From the NCBI RefSeq assembly GCF_002310375.3, contig NZ_CP023315.3, positions 372,001-436,000 of the forward strand: DNA of 64,000 bases, read 5' to 3'. Under the pieces are notes generated by a model. The model saw only the letters and a program-made list of their open reading frames with translations, had not been told where the DNA came from and ran no database searches. Made by a program: the position numbers and the translations under genes. Position 1 is the stretch's first letter. The number at the start of each line of letters is the position of its first letter. Source of the stretch: Caulobacter vibrioides. GTDB taxonomy: Bacteria; Pseudomonadota; Alphaproteobacteria; Caulobacterales; Caulobacteraceae. Below, piece by piece: positions 61,738 through 64,000 of the stretch.

Positions 61738-62384
61738 CCCGCGAAGAGCGCCGCGCCTGGATCACCAGCCGCCTGCACCCGATCGCGGGTTATGATCCGA
61801 GCCTGGCCAACCCGCTGCGTTCGGACTTCGATCTGAATCCAGGCCTGAAGGTCGACAATCCCCACGCCCTGCGTCCCGCCGCCGTCCTGGTGGGGCTGGT
61901 CGAGCACGACGACAGCCCGACCATCTTGCTCACGCGCCGCTCGGACACCCTGCGCAGCCACACCGGCCAGATCGCCTTTCCGGGCGGCCGCTGCGATCCG
62001 GGCGAGACGCCCTGGGGCACGGCCTTGCGCGAGGCGCAGGAAGAGGTCGGGCTGGATCCCGCCCTCGTGACGGTGGCCGGCCTGCTGCATGGCTACCAGA
62101 CCGTGACCGGCTTTCACGTGACGCCGGTCGTGGGCTTCATCGATCCCAAGGCGACCTTTACGCCCAGTCCCGAAGAGGTCGCCGACGTCTTCGAGACGCC
62201 GTTCGATTTCCTGATGGATCCGGCCAACCACCAGCGCCAGCACCGCGAGGTCCCGGGCGGGCCGCGCCGCCATTTCTACGCCATGCCCTGGAACGATCGG
62301 TTCATCTGGGGCGCGACGGCGGGCATGTTGCGGTCGTTCTACGAAGCCCTCCATGACGAAAGCGGACGGACCCCCTCCGAATAG
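61734..62384 (+). CDS. NUDIX hydrolase, CoA diphosphatase-like
   Basis: A 216-residue NUDIX protein. The Nudix box GGRCDPGETPWGTALREAQE, then EVGL, carries the metal-binding Glu residues (near 85-110). LLTRRSDTLRSHTGQIAFPG is the upstream UPF0035-like signature of CoA pyrophosphatases. It would cleave CoA or acyl-CoA to phosphopantetheine and 3',5'-ADP. It is coupled to the DUF1285 gene by a 4-bp overlap. Confidence 0.9.
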   Translation: MTREERRAWITSRLHPIAGYDPSLANPLRSDFDLNPGLKVDNPHALRPAAVLVGLVEHDDSPTILLTRRSDTLRSHTGQIAFPGGRCDPGETPWGTALREAQEEVGLDPALVTVAGLLHGYQTVTGFHVTPVVGFIDPKATFTPSPEEVADVFETPFDFLMDPANHQRQHREVPGGPRRHFYAMPWNDRFIWGATAGMLRSFYEALHDESGRTPSE

Positions 62385-62458
62385 GGCGTTTCTTGTCTGG
62401 CGAAGCCGGGGTCTCCTGGCCTAACAATGGCGCCCCTTCCTCGGAGGGGATCGCACGC

Positions 62459-63730
62459 GTGAGTGGGAGTCAGGCGTTGAGCAGTGAGACGATCGGCGAC
62501 GCGCCCTGGATCGCGCTTCCAGAGACCAAGGCGATCATCGCCGCGCTGGAGGCGCGCGGCTATGCCGGCTGCGCGCGGTTCGTGGGCGGGTGTGTCCGCA
62601 ATACGGTGATGGGCAAGCCTGTCGACGACATCGACATCGCCACGACCCTGACGCCCGACCTCGTCATCGACGCTCTGGAGCAGGCGGGCTTGCGCGCCAT
62701 TCCCACCGGCGTCGACCACGGCACGATCACCGCCGTGTCCGGCGGCCAGCCCTATGAGATCACGACGCTGCGCAAGGACGTCTCGACCGACGGGCGCCGG
62801 GCGGTTGTGGCCTTCACCCAGGACTGGAACCAGGACGCCGAGCGGCGCGACTTCCGCTTCAACGCGCTTTATGCGGATACGGACGGTCGGGTCTATGATC
62901 CCACCGGCGAGGGGATCCGCGACGCTCATGAAGGGCGGGTGGTGTTCGTCGGCGACCCGATGACGCGTATCCGCGAGGACTATCTGCGCATCCTGCGCTT
63001 CTTCCGCTTCCAGGCCTGGTACGGCCGGGGCGAGCCGGACCAGAAGGCCCTGGCCGCGTGCAAGGCGCTCAAGGGCATGGTCTCTGGCCGCGCCGCCGAG
63101 CGCACCCAGAAGGAACTGATGAAGATGCTGGCGGCGGAGGATCCGCGTCCGGCCTTCCGTCTGATGGCCGCCACCAGCGTGCTGTCCTCGATCCTGCCGT
63201 CGGTGAAGTCGCTGGCCCGCTTTGAGGCCCTGGTCGGCATCGAGACCGAGCAGCTGTTCGAGAACGATCCGGACCTGCGCCTGGCCGCCCTGATCCCGGA
63301 TGACGCCAAGGTCGCCGAGCAGTTGGCCGAGCGTCTGCGCCTGCCTAACAACGTGCGTGACCGCCTTGTCGACGCCGTGGGCAAGAACCCCCGGGTCGTC
63401 TCGTGGATGAGCCCGCGCGAGGCGCGTCGGGCGGTCTATGGCCTGGGGACCCGCACCTTCTGCGACCGCGTCAAACTGGCCTGGGCGGGCTCTGGCCGCG
63501 ACTCCACAGCGCCGCAATGGCGCGCCCTGCTGGCCCTGGCCGAGACCTGGACCCCGCCGGCCTTCCCGCTGTCGGGCGAGGAAGTGATGAAGGCGGGCGT
63601 GCCCAAGGGGCCGATGGTCGGCGAGGTCATGCGCGAGATCGAGCTCTGGTGGATCGACCAGGACTTCATCGAAGACAAGTTCAGCGCCATCGAACGCCTG
63701 AAGGCCGTCGCCCAGGGCATGGTCTACTGA
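62459..63730 (+). CDS. cca: CCA tRNA nucleotidyltransferase / poly(A) polymerase family
   Basis: A 423-residue class II nucleotidyltransferase that completes tRNA 3' CCA ends. FVGGCVRNTVMGKPVDDIDI holds the GG...DxD catalytic motif (near residues 42-61). TLRKDVSTDGRRAVV and EDYLRILRFFRFQAWYG are further family motifs, followed by a helical tail. I chose the GTG at 62459 because GGAGGGG lies 9 nt upstream; a TTG at 62393 is an alternative. Confidence 0.92.
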   Translation: MSGSQALSSETIGDAPWIALPETKAIIAALEARGYAGCARFVGGCVRNTVMGKPVDDIDIATTLTPDLVIDALEQAGLRAIPTGVDHGTITAVSGGQPYEITTLRKDVSTDGRRAVVAFTQDWNQDAERRDFRFNALYADTDGRVYDPTGEGIRDAHEGRVVFVGDPMTRIREDYLRILRFFRFQAWYGRGEPDQKALAACKALKGMVSGRAAERTQKELMKMLAAEDPRPAFRLMAATSVLSSILPSVKSLARFEALVGIETEQLFENDPDLRLAALIPDDAKVAEQLAERLRLPNNVRDRLVDAVGKNPRVVSWMSPREARRAVYGLGTRTFCDRVKLAWAGSGRDSTAPQWRALLALAETWTPPAFPLSGEEVMKAGVPKGPMVGEVMREIELWWIDQDFIEDKFSAIERLKAVAQGMVY

Positions 63731-63735
63731 CGGCC

Positions 63736-64000
63736 GTGACGACGCGCGTCTTGAAGATCGGCCTGCTGGAAACGGGCGAGCCTCCTGGCCCGCTGAAGAC
63801 GACCTACGGCGGTTATGGCGCCATGTTCGAAGCTCTGTTGGGCGACGCGCATGCCTACCGCGCCTACGACGTTCAAGGCGGGGAGCTGCCGGCGCATCCG
63901 GCCGAGAACGACGCCTATGTCATCACCGGCTCCTCGGCGGGGGTCTATGACCCGCTGCCCTGGATCGAACCGCTGAAGGCCTTCCTGCGCGCGGCCCGGA
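63736..64000 (+). CDS. Type 1 glutamine amidotransferase, N-terminal fragment (runs off the window)
   Basis: 88 codons are visible from a GTG at 63736. KIGLLETGEPPGPLKTTYGGY and NDAYVITGSSAGVYDPLPWI match the N-terminal half of class I glutamine amidotransferase proteins of the GuaA-like YfeJ group. The catalytic Cys-His-Glu lie beyond the window. It starts 5 nt after cca, so it is probably cotranscribed. Confidence 0.8.
   Translation, partial: MTTRVLKIGLLETGEPPGPLKTTYGGYGAMFEALLGDAHAYRAYDVQGGELPAHPAENDAYVITGSSAGVYDPLPWIEPLKAFLRAAR

Overview
The window is high-GC, densely coded DNA from an alphaproteobacterium, almost certainly a Caulobacter of the C. vibrioides/crescentus group. The support is a complete CcrM-type GANTC DNA methyltransferase (34056-35132) with two GANTC sites in its leader and a CtrA-like box upstream, a split F0 ATP synthase operon with both b and b' subunits, and long intergenic inverted repeats of the kind described in Caulobacter. 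It looks like ordinary chromosome. I found no rRNA, tRNA, insertion sequence, prophage or CRISPR array.

Layout. 1-5.2 kb: xerC (partial), DUF484 gene, priA, TerC-family membrane protein, OafA-type acyltransferase. 5.2-15.4 kb: mainly envelope and secreted proteins (CHAP protein, pentapeptide-repeat protein, MipA/OmpV, S33-type hydrolase, SH3/glycine-zipper protein, acid-phosphatase-like lipoprotein), with two CoA-metabolism enzymes and a Zur-type regulator. 15.4-18.1 kb: a polyamine pair, a fold-III ornithine-type decarboxylase followed by a deoxyhypusine-synthase homologue. 18.4-21.1 kb: phnCDE-type ABC importer. 21.2-25.7 kb: CorC/HlyC-like protein and the atpI-atpB-atpE-atpG(b')-atpF(b) operon. 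26-36 kb: TSUP permease, smc, two DsbA-like proteins, dciA-like gene, mutY, ccrM, rnhB. 36-46.3 kb: GH16 glucanase and MFS transporter, tag, a small repeat protein, ygfZ, a family-9 glycosyltransferase, a dihydroorotase-like enzyme, and an ECF42-type sigma factor with its YCII partner. 46.4-58.2 kb: an accessory-looking metabolic stretch with a feruloyl-CoA-synthase-like ligase, a ThDP enzyme, an iodotyrosine-deiodinase-like flavoprotein, a five-module cysteine-rich exported protein, an MBL hydrolase, and a MarR-led operon with a crotonase and two SDRs. 58.2-64 kb: TfoX-N protein, two GNATs, MFS transporter, DUF1285, NUDIX hydrolase, CCA-adding enzyme, and a partial glutamine amidotransferase.

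Genes that appear to work together are xerC with DUF484; the ornithine decarboxylase with the DHS-like enzyme (putrescine, then probably homospermidine or a related polyamine); phnCDE; the F0 ATP synthase set; the two DsbA-like proteins; sigma factor with YCII protein; the ThDP enzyme with the IYD-like enzyme; and the six-gene MarR operon with overlapping stop/start codons.

The points I would look at first are: a secreted protein with 20 cysteines in five modules of four; a bacterial IYD-type dehalogenase with the full Glu-Tyr-Lys triad; PriA lacking three of four ligands of its second zinc site; a 26-bp perfect palindrome holding two extra CcrM sites upstream of ccrM; GANTC sites close to the start codon of about nine genes; and a terminator whose 3' arm carries the Shine-Dalgarno sequence of the next gene. 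All calls come from reading the sequence; no database search was run.
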